A stretch of DNA of 64,000 nt from Ciona intestinalis (Eukaryota; Chordata; Ascidiacea; Phlebobranchia; Cionidae): assembly GCF_000224145.3 (NCBI RefSeq), contig NW_004190438.2, forward strand, positions 62,001 to 126,000, given 5' to 3'. Position 1 is the first letter of the stretch; every line of letters begins with the position of its first letter. A program made the translations under genes and the position numbers. Shown in pieces: positions 63,113 to 64,000 of this stretch. The notes beneath the pieces were generated by a model. It saw only the letters and a list, made by a program, of their open reading frames with translations. It had not been told where the DNA came from and ran no database searches.

Positions 63113-63260
63113 AGGCACCGGCGAATCTGCTAGATGTTTGCGAGGACAAGTGGTACAACAAAATCTTGGCCAACAGTAATATCAAGAAGATGATACTACC
63201 TCGTATCAAATAGTTTTTCACTATTTTGCCTTTTGTTTTTCAAAACAAAAAATTGTATTA

Positions 63261-63670
63261 ATGAACTCTTTAAATGGTACTGATTCTTTGCTCCAACAAC
63301 ATTTTGCTGCAACATTTAAGATAGTGAAGGTGTGTTACGCCATAGCAGGAACATCAACAGAAATGAAGGACTGGTCATTTGTATCTCGTCTTGGCGTACT
63401 TCAGCAAACAAATTCATTTGATTGTTGGGTACATGTCATTGCTAACGCATTTAGCATCATAAATCAACTTCATGCTAACGCATTAAGCATCATCAAACAA
63501 CAGAAAAAGTGTGGCAAGATGCAGAAGAAGCGGTAATCACAATAGAGACCCATGAGTTCGAAAGTGTAATCGGCAAAGCGCCAAAGCCGCTAAATTGGGG
63601 TGAATGCGAAGCTCTTAATTGCAGCGGAAATAAAGAAAAACAGCTGCAAATTTTTTTTTGTAACACGTAG
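63261..63670 (+). pseudogene. Ulp1/SENP-like cysteine protease fragment
   Basis: The frame 63261-63536 contains LQQTNSFDCWVHVIANA, close to the C48 peptidase active-site block Q-x-N-x-x-D-C-G-V. Here the Gly after the Cys is a Trp. A 33 bp near-duplication (63441 and 63474) repeats the sequence right after it. The frame then shifts into another that runs to a TAG at about 63670 (with NWGECEALNCSG). Upstream His and Asp of the protease triad are not present. Ulp1 domains are often carried by transposons. Confidence 0.45.
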
Positions 63671-63783
63671 AAAATGGTTCGCAAATGTTGTTTACCTGCT
63701 AAAGTTGGTCTTTCGAAAACATATTTTTCTTATACAAAACAATAAATGATGTCCTAGTGTTTTTACATACTCGTCTCATAATA

Positions 63784-64000
63784 TAGTAGTGTGGGGGAAG
63801 ATGGGACACCTAAGCATATATTGCCCAATATTAGTAGTGTGTGAGAAGATAGGACACTTAAGCATATATTGCCCAATATACCTAAAACGAGCATAAAACA
63901 CATTCCCGTAATTTACCCGTAACTGGTGTAGGCTTAAAACAAGCATAAAACGTATTCCCGTAATTTTCCCGTAACTGTAATATGCTTAAAACACATTCCC
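63784..64000 (+). repeat. Truncated MITE A end duplicated, then a ~58 bp tandem repeat
   Basis: TAGTAGTGTGGGGGAAGATG occurs at 63784 and, diverged, at 63832 (period 48). From about 63880 to the window end AAAACACATTCCCGTAATTT and CCCGTAACTG recur about every 58 bp. The array continues beyond the window. Confidence 0.75.

Overview
The window looks like nuclear DNA of a tunicate, most likely a Ciona species. The evidence is AT-rich sequence, many short GT-AG introns, compactly packed genes, and dense copies of a ~190 bp MITE and a tRNA-derived SINE that resemble, from memory, elements described in Ciona intestinalis. It is a draft assembly with two N gaps (39614-39738 and 50940-51439).

Layout, 1-47.3 kb. 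This is the gene-bearing part. In order: the 3' end of a membrane protein with a thrombospondin type-1 repeat (+, 1-4053); the 5' part of an axonemal dynein heavy chain (-, 15021 to 4370, tail up to the first AAA module); a long coiled-coil protein of about 1,400 residues (-, 28313 to 17971); an intronless NHEJ1/XLF DNA end-joining factor (-, 29527 to 28562); a secreted protein with three LDL-receptor class A modules and a cationic Cys/Lys tail (+, 31759-32860); a ZDHHC5/8-type palmitoyltransferase (-, 43168 to 35049) with part of its cysteine-rich domain missing, probably in the first N gap; and peroxisomal trans-2-enoyl-CoA reductase (+, 45829-47251) ending in a PTS1 tripeptide. Introns and spacers hold at least fifteen MITE copies and about eight SINE copies.

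Layout, 47.3-64 kb. I see no intact host gene. This is a transposon graveyard: foldback and TIR elements, a hammerhead-like motif, a P-element/THAP9-type transposase remnant joined to a hAT-type transposase, a GC-rich R2/NeSL-like LINE, a second hAT remnant, three identical 185 bp tandem repeats next to a Penelope-like element with RT and GIY-YIG domains, and a fragment resembling a Ulp1/SENP protease.

The host genes do not form one pathway. Two (dynein; possibly the coiled-coil protein, which carries two LC8-type TQT motifs) may act in cilia or centrosomes. A near-palindromic RFX X-box-like site lies about 490 bp upstream of the dynein start. Exon boundaries were placed by hand from splice dinucleotides and reading phase. 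Family names rest on motif recognition, not on searches.
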